Assembly: GCF_019175285.1 (NCBI RefSeq)
Contig: NC_056527.1
Span: 111,176,389 to 111,240,388, forward strand
Source: Sceloporus undulatus
Taxonomy: Eukaryota > Chordata > Lepidosauria > Squamata > Phrynosomatidae
Length of the DNA: 64,000 bases
Reading direction: 5' to 3'
The translations under genes were made by a program, and so were the position numbers. Shown here in pieces: positions 25,811 through 36,854 of this stretch. Within the stretch, counting starts at the first letter, position 1. Each line of letters begins with the position of its first letter. The notes beneath the pieces are model-generated. The model had not been told where the DNA came from. It searched no databases and saw only the letters and a list, made by a program, of their open reading frames with translations.

Positions 25811-26175
25811 AAATGTGGAGCTACACACAGATTTGGGATCTTGGCCAGAGTTTGTTTTTCAATCATCTATACACACATGCACTTATTTATTTATATTTAT
25901 ATAGGCACACAAATACATAAATATACTTTAATTGTTGTTGTTGTTAATTGCAATCAAGTTAGTTTCAACTTAGGGGAATAATATAAATGAGAGACTTCAA
26001 AATAACGTTTTAGCAGCAATGCTCAGGCAGAGTCATGGCTACCTTGATTGAGTCAATCTACCTCTAATATAATCTACCTCTGTGTTTGTGTGTGTGTATA
26101 CACATATACAAATATATGCATATGTGTGTGATACATACATACATACATATATGAGAAGGTGTGTATGTATAGGTA

Positions 26176-26390
26176 TATTGTTGTTGTTGTGTGCCTTAAA
26201 GTTGTTCCCAACAGGGTTTTCTTGGCAAGATTTGTTTGGAGGAGGATTGCCTTTGGTTTCCCTTGAGGCTGAGAAAGTGTGACTTGCCGAAGGTCACCCA
26301 GTCAGTTTCATGACTGAATTGGGAATTGAATCCTGGTCTCCAGAGTCATAGTCCAACACTCAAACCACTGTGTCACGCTGGCTCTTCAGT
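26176..26390 (-). repeat. tRNA-derived SINE
   Basis: Starts with ttgttgttgttgtgtgcctt and ends in the tRNA-like part (agtccaacactcaaaccact). Flanked upstream by (atac)n microsatellite. Confidence 0.8.
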
Positions 26391-26449
26391 ATTGGCATAT
26401 GGGGTCACCATAAATCAACAGGCGACTTGAAGGCACATACACACAGAGA

Positions 26450-26690
26450 TGAGACTGAGAACATCATACTTGGACAGATCATGAGAAGACAATAGTGCTT
26501 GGTAAGGTAGAAGGTAATAGGAAAAGAGGGAGACTGCATTCCAGGTCGACAGACTCCATCAAGGAAGCTACCGCCCTGAGTCTGCAAGACCTGAGCAGGG
26601 ATGTTGATGATGGGTGACTTGGAGGTCTCTTGTCTATAGGGTCACCATAAGCCAAAGTCAATATGACAGCAGCTAACACCAATAATACGG
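26450..26690 (+). repeat. RTE-like LINE remnant
   Basis: Frames read GQIMRRQ and KVIGKEGDCIPGRQ-like pieces, matching the C-terminal end of RTE/BovB-type reverse transcriptases. Broken frame. Confidence 0.5.
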
Positions 26691-27180
26691 ACACACGCTC
26701 ACATTTATAGAATCTAGATCTGCCTTTTGGGGATGGAGGAGTTTTACTCATGGAATTTGGGGAGGAAACCTTCCCCTGCTATCCATACACCAAAGCTCAC
26801 GCCTGTTGTTATGAGGCTATACTCAGAGAGACCCCTCTCTCCGAAGGAGGTAGAAACTCAGATCATGGAAGCACAGATCCACACCCAGCCATAACTTTCA
26901 TTACAATCTTTCAGCCTAACTTTGGAAGAAAGGTGTGGTTCTGTGTTCTTTTGGGGGATTAGGAAGAGATCACTGTGATCAACAAATCCAGTGGTATGCA
27001 TCGCTCCTGGGATCCACCTTCTGTCACTCAAAACAGCATATTTTGGTGCAAAGGCATGGTCTGGACCCTTCCATTTCTATTTCCCCCCCCCATCCCTATT
27101 CCTTTCCCCTTGTTTCATCTAAAAACACCCTTAGTCCTTTGCAAACAAGGACCTGCCTCCTTTTAGCCACTTCTTCTAAC

Positions 27181-27440
27181 AACTGATTTCCACCATCAAA
27201 TAATAATTTGCAAACAAATTTGCAAATAATTAATAATAATAATAATTTATTATAATAATTTGCAAATAAAATTGCAAAATAAATTATCTTTGCAAAACGA
27301 AGCCTCAGAGCAACAATTGATTTTGCCCCACCGAATAATAATTTGCAAATTAATTATTACTATTTTTGATGGTGCAAATCAATGGCACCAATTAGCAAAT
27401 TATTTGAAAATTATTATTTGGTGGTGCAAAATCAATGGCT
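27181..27440. repeat. AT-rich inverted repeat in PARP2 intron 1
   Basis: attgattttgc...aataataatttg (27316-27350) is repeated inversely as caaattat...gcaaaatcaat (27395-27440). Surrounding DNA repeats the motif aataatttgcaaa. Confidence 0.65.
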
Positions 27441-27520
27441 GCTCATTGTTATACAATAACTTGCAAACAATTGCTCTGTACCCCCTTCGACCCCCTCCTC
27501 CATTCACTTTTGCAACCCTT

Positions 27521-27660
27521 ACCTGTTGTTGTTGTTGCTGCTGCTCCACTCCTTTTTGCAGCCTCCTCTCTGCACCCAAAGCCTGCAAACGCCGCCTAGT
27601 TCCTGCTTCCCTGCGCGCGCGCGCGCGCTCCCGGGAACGTTTCAAAGGCCAGCGAGCCCC
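27521..27660 (-). other. PARP2: PARP2 untranslated first exon and promoter-proximal CpG region
   Basis: Read on the minus strand, this CpG-rich stretch (with a run of alternating GC at 27614-27628) ends in ACAACAACAG followed by GTAAGG, a strong donor at 27521-27526. None of its frames joins the ATG frame at 25297 with a start codon inside the exon, so it is taken as 5' UTR. The 5' end is approximate. Confidence 0.6.
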
Positions 27661-27990
27661 GCCTCCTGTTTGCATATTCCTTATTTGCATAGGAAGGGGA
27701 GCGGTCTGCGGAAGGGACGAAAATTTGAATACCACGCGTTGATAGGCTAAAAGGGAGGAGAGATGCAAATTAGAAGCAGTGCACTATGGGCTCAACCTTC
27801 TCGGGTGCCAATTCGGCTTGATTTTCTCCCCAATTTTTTCCTACTTTTCTACGTTTAAATGTTTTAGTAGCTATGTTTTGAAAAAGGGAAGGCGAAATGT
27901 GTCATTGTATCACATTTTATAGTCACCATAACCTTAAAAAAGAGAAGATTTGAAGCCATATATAAAGACTGAGGTGCTGCACTTGTGACT
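27661..27990 (+). promoter_or_regulatory. Divergent PARP2/RPPH1 promoter (octamers, PSE, TATA)
   Basis: For the + strand RNA gene this holds the usual type 3 Pol III elements. A perfect octamer ATTTGCAT sits at 27683-27690, its complement ATGCAAAT at 27763-27770, a PSE-like TCACCATAA at 27923-27931 (the same core I remember from the human H1 promoter) and TATATAAA at 27959-27966, about 25 bases before the RNA start. On the other strand it drives PARP2. In mammals PARP2 and RPPH1 are known to share such a promoter. Confidence 0.85.
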
Positions 27991-28321
27991 ATGCTGGGAG
28001 GAAGCTCTCCGCTGAGGTCACTCGCTGGGTGCGTCGTCACCCTCAATGGCTACCTCTGGGAAGGTCTGAGAGAAGGGCCAAGTGTCGCTCTAGCAGGGCG
28101 CCATCTGAGGAAGGTGGGTGAGTTCCCAGCAATCTGGGTCCCCCTGTAAAGCCCCAGATCGAGGCAGGAGAAGCGGGGCTGGAGGGCTACCTTCCTCCCT
28201 GCGGATGCCTCCGTGGCTTACTTGGGGTTTGGGAATGACTCACGGCCAGCGACGCTGAGTACAATGGGAAGAGGTGAGGCAGGCGCCTCATAACCCAATT
28301 CAGACTAGTCTCCACCCAGCA
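27991..28321 (+). ncRNA. RPPH1: RPPH1, RNA component of nuclear RNase P (H1 RNA)
   Basis: RNase P RNA is the catalytic core of the enzyme that removes tRNA 5' leaders. The segment matches remembered human H1 RNA piece by piece: GGAGGAAGCTC near the 5' end, GGGAAGGTCTGAGAGAAGGG (CR-I) at 28058, GGTGAGTTCCCAG at 28116, AGGCAGGAGA, GCGGATGCCTCC at 28201, GACTCACGGCCAGCGA (CR-IV) at 28237, and AGGTGAGG with CTCATAACCCAATTCAGACT (CR-V) at 28287-28306. Length of about 331 nt compares with 341 in human. A TTTT run at 28322-28325 can end Pol III transcription. Start is set by distance from the TATA box and by alignment to human; it could shift by a few bases. It sits head to head with PARP2 as in mammals. 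Confidence 0.95.
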
Positions 28322-29531
28322 TTTTATACAAGGAGGTTGCCCTTGTCATCCTCTGAGGCTGAGAGAGTGTGACTACTTGGCCAAGTTGTTGTTGTGTGCC
28401 TTCAGGTCTTTTTTTGGCTTGTGGCGGCTGTAAAGCAACCCTATCATAGGGTTTCCTTGGCAAGGTTTGTTCAGAGGAGGTTTGCCACTGCCTTCCCCTG
28501 AGGCTGAGAGGATGTGACTCGACCAAATAACTGAGAGCGCTTTAACTGCCCTGGCTCAATGCTAGGACATTCTGGGCATTGTAGTGTCATGAGACATTTA
28601 GCCTTCTCTGCCAGAGAGCACTGGTGCCACAATAAACTCCCATTCCCAAGATTCCCTAACACTGAGCCAGGGCAGATAAAACGGACTCAAGCTGGAATAT
28701 TTCTGCAGTGTGTTTTGGATTTCAGTTTGCAGCAACTGAGGAAAGCTGAGGACAAAGGGAGAAAAAGTGGGATGAATCAGGACTGACCCTTCCAAACCAG
28801 GACAGATGGAGGGATGCAAAACCCAATCTCAATTGAGGAGCCTGCAGACTGTACTTTTCCAGCCCTGGGCTAGTTAGACCAACTTCACACATTCATAAGA
28901 ATCCAATTCAAACACTTCTGGTTTTAAAAGTGAGGCTTAACAGATTTATTTGGTAGGTTTAGGTCTTAACAGCCAGAGATTGTTATCATTATTCATTTCT
29001 TCATTTATTTAAATCAATTAAAAGACTCATTGCCATATATAAAACGATATCTCGAAGCAGTTGCCACCCTTGGACCAACCTGGATCCTATTATTGTGGCT
29101 ATGAGTGCATTCTGCACCCTAGAAATAAGGCCGTTTAAGTGCTCTAACTCACTCTTATGGAGTCCTGGGATTTGCAGTTTTACAAGGTCTTTAGCCTTCT
29201 CTGCCAAAACTACAAATCCCAGCATTCTGTAGGGTGGAGCCATGGTAGTTTATGTGCTTATACTTGGCTTTCTTTGGATTTGATCTACTCCTGTCAAAGA
29301 GCATTATTTCTACAGTACAGGTCAGTGGTTCCTAAACTTCTGTCCTCCAGATGTTTTGGGCTTCACATCCCAGAATTGCAGACTTTTGGCTGGGGCTTCT
29401 TGGATCTGAAGTACAAAACACCTGAAGGACTAAAGTTTGGGAGTCACTGGTGTAGATGCACCCTACATTTTCTCCATGGCTCTACCCACGGCCCTTGCTA
29501 GGTCATGCCCCAGTCTTTGTTTGGATCTTGT
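28322..29531. other. RPPH1-perforin interval: repeats and perforin 3' UTR
   Basis: Holds truncated minus-strand tRNA-SINE pieces (28330-28380, 28386-28526), two palindromic MITE copies (28530-28718, 29108-29263) and a hAT-like short element (29324-29456). Possible minus-strand poly(A) signals for the perforin gene are tttatt at 29004-29009 and 28945-28950. No gene is seen. Confidence 0.5.
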
Positions 29532-32500
29532 CTACTCCTGCAGTTGGTAGTCTTCCTTAAACATACGGGACAAGGATAAAGCACGGATCGGGGAACTGGT
29601 ATTGCTGAAATATGATGTCGGGAGCCGTAAGGGAACATAGTCATAGCAGCTGGGGCCTCCCAAGGTGCGGCCGCACTCCAACAAGTAAGAAAATTCAATG
29701 CGCCCATGAGAGGAGTAGCAGGTGAACCAGACAGGACCTCCTCCGGCCACCAAACTGCCGCGACATTTCTGCAAGAGGTCGTCACGCCAGACGTCTTTGT
29801 CCCAGAGTTCCACCGTAAAAGGATCGTAGCCGTGCAGCGTGACGACCCCAAAATCTAGGGTTTCGGACCAATTGGGGTGGTTATTGTTCCCGATGACCCT
29901 GGTTTGCCTTTCTTGATCGTGGAAGAAAACCTTGACATAGGCATCGGTGGCAGTGAAATGGTCACCCCAAAGGTTGGAGCCACTGGAAATGGTGAAGCTG
30001 AGTCGTGCCCGTCCCCGTTCCCAGGCGCAACACATGTCATTGACGACGGCGTCGGCCTGGCATGTACATGTGCAGCTGTTGTCTGAGCTCTGGGTACTCC
30101 AGGGTGGGCAGTTTTGTGGGCAATCTCTCCTAAGGGCTCTCCGGATGATATGACCCATGATGGCTCGCTTCAGCAAATTCCTCCTTGGGTCTGTTTGCTT
30201 CAACAAGGTGTGGAGGGGGAGTAAGGAGAAGGAGACCAGGCCAGGCTTTAGTTTGACCGTCTTCATCCATTCCAAAAAGAGCTGGACCTCTCCAGTTTGT
30301 GAGAACAGCATCTCTACCCGCTGGTCTCCTCCCACCACCTCCGTGATCTGACCGGTGTAGATGTCGTAAAAATTCCCTTGGCCGTTGGTCCCCCAGAGCT
30401 CTTGGCACTTGGAATTGAGGGAACTGGATCCTAATAGCCATTCGTGTCCTAAACTAGCCTCCCACTTCAAGCAGTCCTTGACTCTGGAAAGGGTTAAACC
30501 CGCCAAGGCCATGGTGCAAGTCCGCACAGCGTGAAGGTGTCGCACTCGCCCACCCAGCTGTACGTGGCTGATGTAGTGGGTGCCATAGATGTTGATAAAG
30601 TGCTGGTATTCCTCAAGATTGTATGTCCTTGGCAGCCTGTCCACCGCATGGGAGAAGTGCTGGGCCAACAGCGAGGGACTTTGCAAAAGTCTTAGCCTGC
30701 CAGGAGAAAGAGAAAGTTAAAAGCAAAGTACAGACTCTGTCACTCTAGGCTAGTGTTTCCCAAACTTTGGTCCTCCAGGTGTTTTGGACTTCAGTTCCCA
30801 GAAGCCCCAACCAGCTTGGATAACAGTCAGGGATTCTGGGAGCTGACGTCCAAAACACCTGAGGGACCAAAGTTAACCACTGTAGTCTAGGCCTCTCTAC
30901 ACCCTGTGGTTATACAGGGTCCATGCCTAGGGTTGCCATATTCCAGTCCTTCATGTTCAGGCATCTAGTGTGCATATTATGCAAATTATTGTAATTATTA
31001 ATTTGCATTCTGATTATGCAAATTCAACACATTATTCATTGCACTTTTTCTAACATATTTCAACCTCAGTCCCTGTACTCTCTTTTGCTTTCTTTTCTCC
31101 TAGCTAGTGTGAAGAGAGGGAGGCTTTGAAGCAGCTGCAGAGAGTAAAGGGAATCCCTTTATTCTCTTGAAAGCCAAGTTCCACTGTGTTGCCTTAAGGG
31201 CTGTACGGACTGCCCTGAAAGGGCAGTCTGCAGCCGTTCATTTTTGCCCCACATGGAGGCCGCACCAACCTTAAAGGAGGCATAAAAAGAACCCGCTTCC
31301 AGTGGGTTCTTTCTGGGACACGCCCAGGGTGCCCTTGCGCACACCGATGACGTATGTGCAGCGCAGTGCTGTTTGGAGGCTGTGCCATGTGTACATCATC
31401 ATGGCGGCCCCTGTGTGGACAGCAGAGAGCCATGATGCTGCTGGGGGTGTGCAGTGGGGCTTGGGAGCATGCAGACATGCCACATTCCTGATCCCTAAAA
31501 TCAGCCCCATGGTGGCGCTTTTTGGCTCATCTGTATTGGGCCTTAAACTCAACAATCACCACATTACACATGGCCATCTCTGCTTGCCTCCCCTTTTCTA
31601 CCTTCTGGGCCTGTCAGGGGAAGAATGGAGGGAATGGAAGAATATGATGGAAATGCTACACCTGTGCAAAAGCAACCAGAGCCTGTAGGGTGGGATGAGG
31701 CTCCTGCCAGTCTTATTGCATGGTTTCCTGTTTCATTGCCACTGCGATATTTTAACTTACCCATCAGCCAGTGATGAAGGAGAAATCCGGGATTGACTGC
31801 TTCAAGTGGCCTAGCTGGCCGGAACATATTTTAGTCCCTTCAATCTGGGATTTTCCAGTCTTTCCAGGACAAATGGCAACCCTGTCCATGGCATTTTCAC
31901 TGTCATGAGTTCTTCCTGGAGAATCTTAGGATTTATAGATTTATAGTTTTGTGAGGCACTTGGACTTCTCTATTAGAGACCTCTAGTTCAATTCTTCGGG
32001 GTTCCCAGATAAGAGGAACTGAGAATTAAACCAAGGTATCCTGGTACCTAGTATAGGGGAGTAGACTAGAGCTCTCTATTAAAGAGTCCTAAGTATTTCC
32101 AACAACAAATTGCAAGTCCCAGGCATTAAGGTAGTACCAAACTAATATAACAGTGTAATTATACTGCAAAATTGCCCCCATGCCCTGTAGGGCAGTAAAA
32201 TAAGTTTTCAGTTGTGGGAGGTTTGCAGCAGGAGAATGCAACACTTCAAGGTCCTCTGAGGAGCATCAATGCAGCCCCTAATCTTCCCAGACAATTGCCC
32301 ACCCCTGCTTCATAACCTCACTTGTTTTAGTAGCACCTGGTCTGTTGCCCAAGAAAGCATGGGACTCTCTGTGAATGAGAGAGTCTTCCTTCCTCTTCAG
32401 CTCAGTGGATTCTCTGCTTATGGCCCTCAGGGTGCCACTAATGCTCACCTATAGAATTTGCAGGAGATCTCTTGCTTCACAAAGGTGTACCTGTCTTGGA

Positions 32501-33020
32501 GAGATTTGCCATGTGCATAGAGTGTCATGCGAGACCGAGATCCAGCAAAGGCCACCTGGGCCTTGGAGAGTCCTAGTGCTACCTGCCAGTCATTTTTTGC
32601 CTCCTTGGGCAACCCCAGTTCGATTTCCCAGTCGTTGTTCACATCCCTGGCCACTGCGTGGGCTACATCCACATCTGAGTTCTCCACGGAGCTGCTCACT
32701 TGCCGATGGCAATCGCCGTGTGCCCGCCAGTCCACGCCAGCCAGAGGGAGTCTCTGGAGCTGCCCAGCCATCAGAGGGTTTTGGCACAGAGTGCATGTCC
32801 CATTAACTCCCTGCCACTGGCTGGTGTCCACCACGTATGCCCCTTTCCTGGCCAGAGTAGTGATGTCCACTCCTTCACCAATGAAGTTATGGCCAGGAAC
32901 AAAGGGGGCTGGCTTTCTGCAGATGAATCTGTTGAACATCTGGCAGTGACCTGTAGCTACTGGCTGGAGAAGGGACACAAAAAAGAGGACAGAATCTAAG
33001 AAGAGGTGGTGTTTGGACAT
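29532..33020 (-). CDS. PRF1-like: Perforin-1-like pore-forming protein (MACPF + C2)
   Basis: Perforins are granule proteins of cytotoxic lymphocytes that insert in target membranes in a calcium-dependent way. Two coding exons (33020-32449 and 30696-29532) join in phase 2 to give 578 residues, close to human perforin (555). The first ATG of this frame with a hydrophobic leader (HHLFLDSVLFFVSLLQPVATG) is used, about 26 residues of signal peptide. The MACPF domain carries the helix motif around YGTHYISHVQLGGRV and ends before a cysteine-rich EGF-like stretch (CPQNCPPWS, CTCTCQ). The C-terminal C2 domain has the aspartates DAYVKVFF, WDKDVWRDD typical of Ca2+ sites. Close similarity to human perforin is seen in SEVVGG-like, PRRNLLKRA, WGDHFTATDAY and CYDYVP. 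A 5' UTR acceptor lies at 33077 (pyrimidine-rich tract then CAG), so an untranslated exon is expected upstream. The reading frame is whole. Which perforin paralogue it is cannot be told without a tree. Confidence 0.93.
30752..30895. repeat. hAT-like short element in perforin intron
   Basis: Inverted ends tttcccaaactttggtcctc and gggaccaaagttaaccactg. A relative lies at 29324-29456 and another at 37198-37333. Confidence 0.65.
31190..31545. repeat. Non-autonomous DNA element in perforin intron
   Basis: GC-rich block opening with the hairpin ggactgccctgaaagggcag and ending cgctttttggctcatctgta ttgggcc. Its ends resemble those of the elements at 48005-48221 and 63471-63836. Confidence 0.45.
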
Positions 33021-33309
33021 GACTGTTCTTCTGGGATCCCTCACCCCACGGGGGGAAATGTTGGCTTCTATATCACCCTGGGAAGAAGAAAAAATAGAGA
33101 GGGGTTGTTTAGATATTGGTATCCATATACATCTGATTTTCTTTCCCAAGGAGCCCGGAAAACAGTGGAGGCTGGTGGGGCCACTCTCCGTGGGACAACA
33201 AATCCAACCTTGGGTTTAACTCAGAACTTTCAAAGAATTATCCAAGATGCTGAACTGCCCCAAAAGGTTCTTGTACCTTGGAGAGGGCCCCAATGATTTC
33301 ATTGTCCTG

Positions 33310-33501
33310 GGTTTGAGGGAGATGCATAGTGGTTTGAGTGTTGGACTGCAACTGGAGACCATGAAATGCACTGGATGACCATGGGCAAATCACATGCTCC
33401 CTCAGGGGAAGCAAATGGCAAACATCCTCTGAACAACTCCTCCTAAGAACATGATAGGGTTGCCTTAAGTCAGAAATGAGTTGAAGGCACACAACAACAA
33501 A
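33310..33501 (+). repeat. tRNA-derived SINE
   Basis: Contains gtggtttgagtgttggac, gccttaagtcagaaatgagt and tail cacacaacaacaaa. Confidence 0.75.
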
Positions 33502-33956
33502 CCTGCATCAGCCATACCACGATAATCAATTGTAAGGAATATAGGACATTGCTCTTTTTCCTGCATTTCAATTGCTGAAGCCTCCACTTCTTTCCTTCTT
33601 GAGTATGTGGTTTATTAATTTTGGGAAATACTCATAAAAATGAAGTGAACTGACCTTTTCCCCTTTAACACCAACCAAATTCAACAGGTGTAGCTCCTAG
33701 CGTAGAAAGGGTCATGTTGTACCTGCTTGTTGCGTAGGTGTTAAAGATGCAGAGCCCCATGGGGGGGATGGGGTGGCAACTCTTTTTCAGTAATAACATG
33801 GTTGAATACACAAGTATTTAAACCAGGGTTTCCAGAATGAAAACTTGGGACAGGTCCTGTCCCTTTAAAGTTTAGAAGAGATTTGTGTAGAAGAGGGAAT
33901 TTGAACCAGTGTTGCTTGTTACTTCGTTGCATGAAAAGAAACATCTGTTGAAATTC

Positions 33957-34189
33957 CCTCTGTAGTGGTTTGAACATTGGAGTATACTGTAATTGGAGAA
34001 CAGGGTTTGAATCCCCACTTGGCCGTTAAATCCACTGGGTGACCCTGGACAGGTCACACTCTCTCAGCCTCAGAGGATGGCAATGTCAAGCCCCCTCTAA
34101 ACAAACATTGCCATGAAAATCCTATGATATAGATTTGCATTAGGGTTGCTATACATTGAAAACAACTCGACGGCATACAACAACAATAA
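33957..34189 (+). repeat. tRNA-derived SINE
   Basis: A box region gtagtggtttgaacattgg, B box ggtttgaatcc, tail acaacaacaata. Confidence 0.75.
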
Positions 34190-34548
34190 ACATAACCATT
34201 AAAGTGTACAGGCGCCTTTTCCATTTGTCACTCTGGCAAACTTAAATCAAACCCAGGTCTTGAAGAGTTAAACATCAAATTGGTCAGTCTGGTTTTTCCC
34301 ATATTCAGATTTTTTAAAATCTCACGTTCTGTCCATTCCAGATAGGAACACAAATGTGACTTTGGCTCAGTACTTGGGAAACAAAGGGAGATGAAATGCT
34401 CCGCCATCCCTGCTCTCACAACAATAGAGGGCTTCTAGAAAAAGAAAAGTCATTCCTCCACTGAGCAATTGCTGTGAACAATTTGCAGCTAAACTCAGAG
34501 GGGTCAGGGAAGAATGAAAAGCAGAACAGATTGTGCTGTCGCCCATAT

Positions 34549-34573
34549 ACATACATACATACATACATACATA
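34549..34573. repeat. (CATA)n microsatellite
   Basis: Six perfect tandem units of cata. Confidence 0.9.
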
Positions 34574-35811
34574 ATCTCTAGGCACTATGATTTTCATGGT
34601 TCTGCCACTCTGCTGTTTTTGGCTCCGCTCATTTCCAGATTGCACCATTCCCTCTTTCTACTGCTTGAACAACAATTGTCCTTATAATCTCACATTTCCC
34701 AACACTGTCTGTTTTTACCTTGCTGACCTACTTTCCTCCTTGGCTTTTCTGAACCAGGTTTGTGAACATATGGGGACTTTCAACTCACCAACTCCTTCCT
34801 TCAACAGATAAGGCCATTTCCAATGACAAGCTCAGCAAATCTGGGTTTCTCTGCCTTCCTCTTGTTTGTCTTTTTGAGCGGCTCCAAATTCCACCGCCAG
34901 CACACGTGGCTTGAATTATCGGGGAATTGGGGGAAAACAAGAGAAAGGACTTCCTTCTGAAAAGTGTTATCTCTGTGTATGGAAGAGAATAATTCGCTCA
35001 GATATGGTTGGGGGAGAGAAAAGGGATATTCATGGATAAAATAAGGTGAAGAAAGGAGGACTCCAGCCTTAAGCTTCCTCATCTTCTGCAGCATTATTCC
35101 TTCAGCTTTTGCAAACACCAAGGCCATCTGATATTTGGATGCAGTTCGAAGGATGTGTGCTTTTCTCCCTGATCTATCATAGACAGTTGGACACAGAAAG
35201 AAATCTCTTAGCTATTTCTTTATTATTCTAATTTTTGCAAGAATGCTTCCCACTCAGCAGAGTGCGATGGCAAAGAGGCATTCCCCAGTTTGTGGAGCAA
35301 AGTGGCTGTTTTAATTCTTATCTGTCAGACTAAAAAGTCACAATACAATCTCCACTTCCAGAGGCCAAAAGGAGAGGCACCAGAAGGTAATCTAGGAAGC
35401 CAGTCTTCACTCTTCAGCCAACTTTGCATCCCAATCATTTTGCCTCTCCCGCCAAAGCTTTTACCTTGTTTTACTTTGTTTACATATAAATGCTGCTGAT
35501 GTTCTGTTTTGCTCCCAGCCTTTGCTATGATGACAATACAGTTGCATGAACAGCATACAGCCTGACTTGCCCTCATGATTTATCACACGTTGCTACCGAC
35601 AATATCAAACAGAAATGCTAGGCTTTCCTTTTTTCCTCATCCTGTCCCCACTCTTAAGCAAACACCATATTATGTCCATTTTGTACAACACCATCACTGT
35701 GTTTCCTTAGCTGAAACTACGAGAATGAAACATTGCTACACAAAAGTTAGAAGAGGAGTAAGGAGCTGCTGTAGGGAGGGAAATGTGATTTAAGCCTAGG
35801 CCTCCTTGGTC

Positions 35812-36028
35812 CAAAACACACTGCAGAAATAATCCGATTTGAGATCCATTTAACTGCCCTGCCTCAATGCTAGGGATGTCTGGGATCTATAGTTTTGGAA
35901 GACATTTAGCCTTCTCGCTGTCAGAGAGCTCTGGTGACACAATAAACTACAATTCCTAGGAGTCCCTACCATTGAGCCAGGAAAGTTAAAGCAATCTCAA
36001 ATGAGATTATTTTGGCAGTGTGTTTCGG
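35812..36028. repeat. Palindromic MITE-like element (family 1, long-end subtype)
   Basis: Ends gtccaaaacacactgcagaa and ttggcagtgtgtttcggac, with the central aaactacaattcc. Confidence 0.8.
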
Positions 36029-36169
36029 ACCTTTCACACTACACAATTATAGCACCTTGACAATTTTACTTGCTTTAGTGATTTCAAATCTTCTTGTAGA
36101 GAATAATCAGAATAACCGATTCGCTCTCTCTAGCAAAGAATTCTAACTAAAATGTCCAGATTTATTTTT

Positions 36170-36460
36170 TTTAAATTGTTTTTATTGAAATACAAATTGA
36201 GTTTAGATATATAAAACTAACTCTACAAGGAAAGAAAGAGAGAAAAAAAGGGAAAATAAAAACAACTCCCCAAAAGCATTTGGTTATACCAATAGCTACT
36301 AGGGCAATCCTCATTTTAGCGTTCAGAGTTATGTCTTTACAGTTGATGATCTTGTCCATTTCATTCATAGCTATCCTTTCCAGTCCTACTCTTCTCCTGA
36401 TTTCTTGACTGCAGCCTCCAGTCTGATCAATATTTGAACCAAAGCAAAGATACACAATTG
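36170..36460 (-). repeat. RTE-like LINE reverse transcriptase C-terminal fragment
   Basis: The minus strand reads GGCSQEIRRRVGLERIAMNE and MDKIINCKDITL, the conserved region after the RTE reverse-transcriptase core. Continues into poly(A)-like 3' DNA at 36167-36180. Confidence 0.65.
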
Positions 36461-36609
36461 TGCACTAAGGTTACACTCAACCAAGTCATGGTGTTCCCCA
36501 TTGACATGTATTGATGTGAGAGCTGGATAATACAAATAAAAGCAGATAAAAAGCTCATTTGAGACATGGTGCTGGAGAAGAGCACTGATACCATGGATGG
36601 CCAAAAAGA

Positions 36610-36845
36610 CAAATAAATGGGTCCTAGAAGAGATCAAGCCTGAACTGTCTGTCCCTAGAAGCCAAGATGCTTGAACTGAGGCTGCTGTACTTTGGCCACA
36701 TCATGAGAAGACAGCAGCCACTAGGAAATATTATAATACTAGGGAAGGTAGGAGGCAATAGAAAGAGAGGGAAGACACATGACAGATGGCCAGACTCAAT
36801 TAGAGAGATTATGTGCTTGAATTGTAAGACTGGACCAGAGCAGTG
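36610..36845 (+). repeat. RTE-like LINE fragment, opposite strand
   Basis: The plus strand reads LELRLLYFGHIMRRQQPL and LGKVGGNRKRGKTHDRW, the stretch that normally follows the piece found on the minus strand just upstream. Confidence 0.65.
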
Positions 36846-36854
36846 CCTTACTGA

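Larger units (their letters stand above)
33078..36850. other. Gene-poor interval between perforin-like and CCNB1IP1
   Basis: I see no coding exon or RNA gene. It contains two plus-strand SINEs (33310-33501, 33957-34189), a (catA)n microsatellite at 34549-34573, a palindromic MITE at 35812-36028 and LINE remnants at 36170-36850. Stretches 34200-35800 are unique-looking AT-rich DNA; an untranslated first exon of the perforin gene could lie here. Confidence 0.4.

Noticed and set aside
27400-27768. Minus-strand open frame with a glutamine run as the PARP2 N-terminus
   Set aside because: Its end phase at the 27521-27526 donor does not join the ATG frame at 25297, and its only ATGs lie in the promoter octamer region. 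Treated as 5' UTR.
31302-31688. 128-codon frame in the perforin intron
   Set aside because: It lies in a repeat-like GC-rich element and has no recognisable protein similarity.
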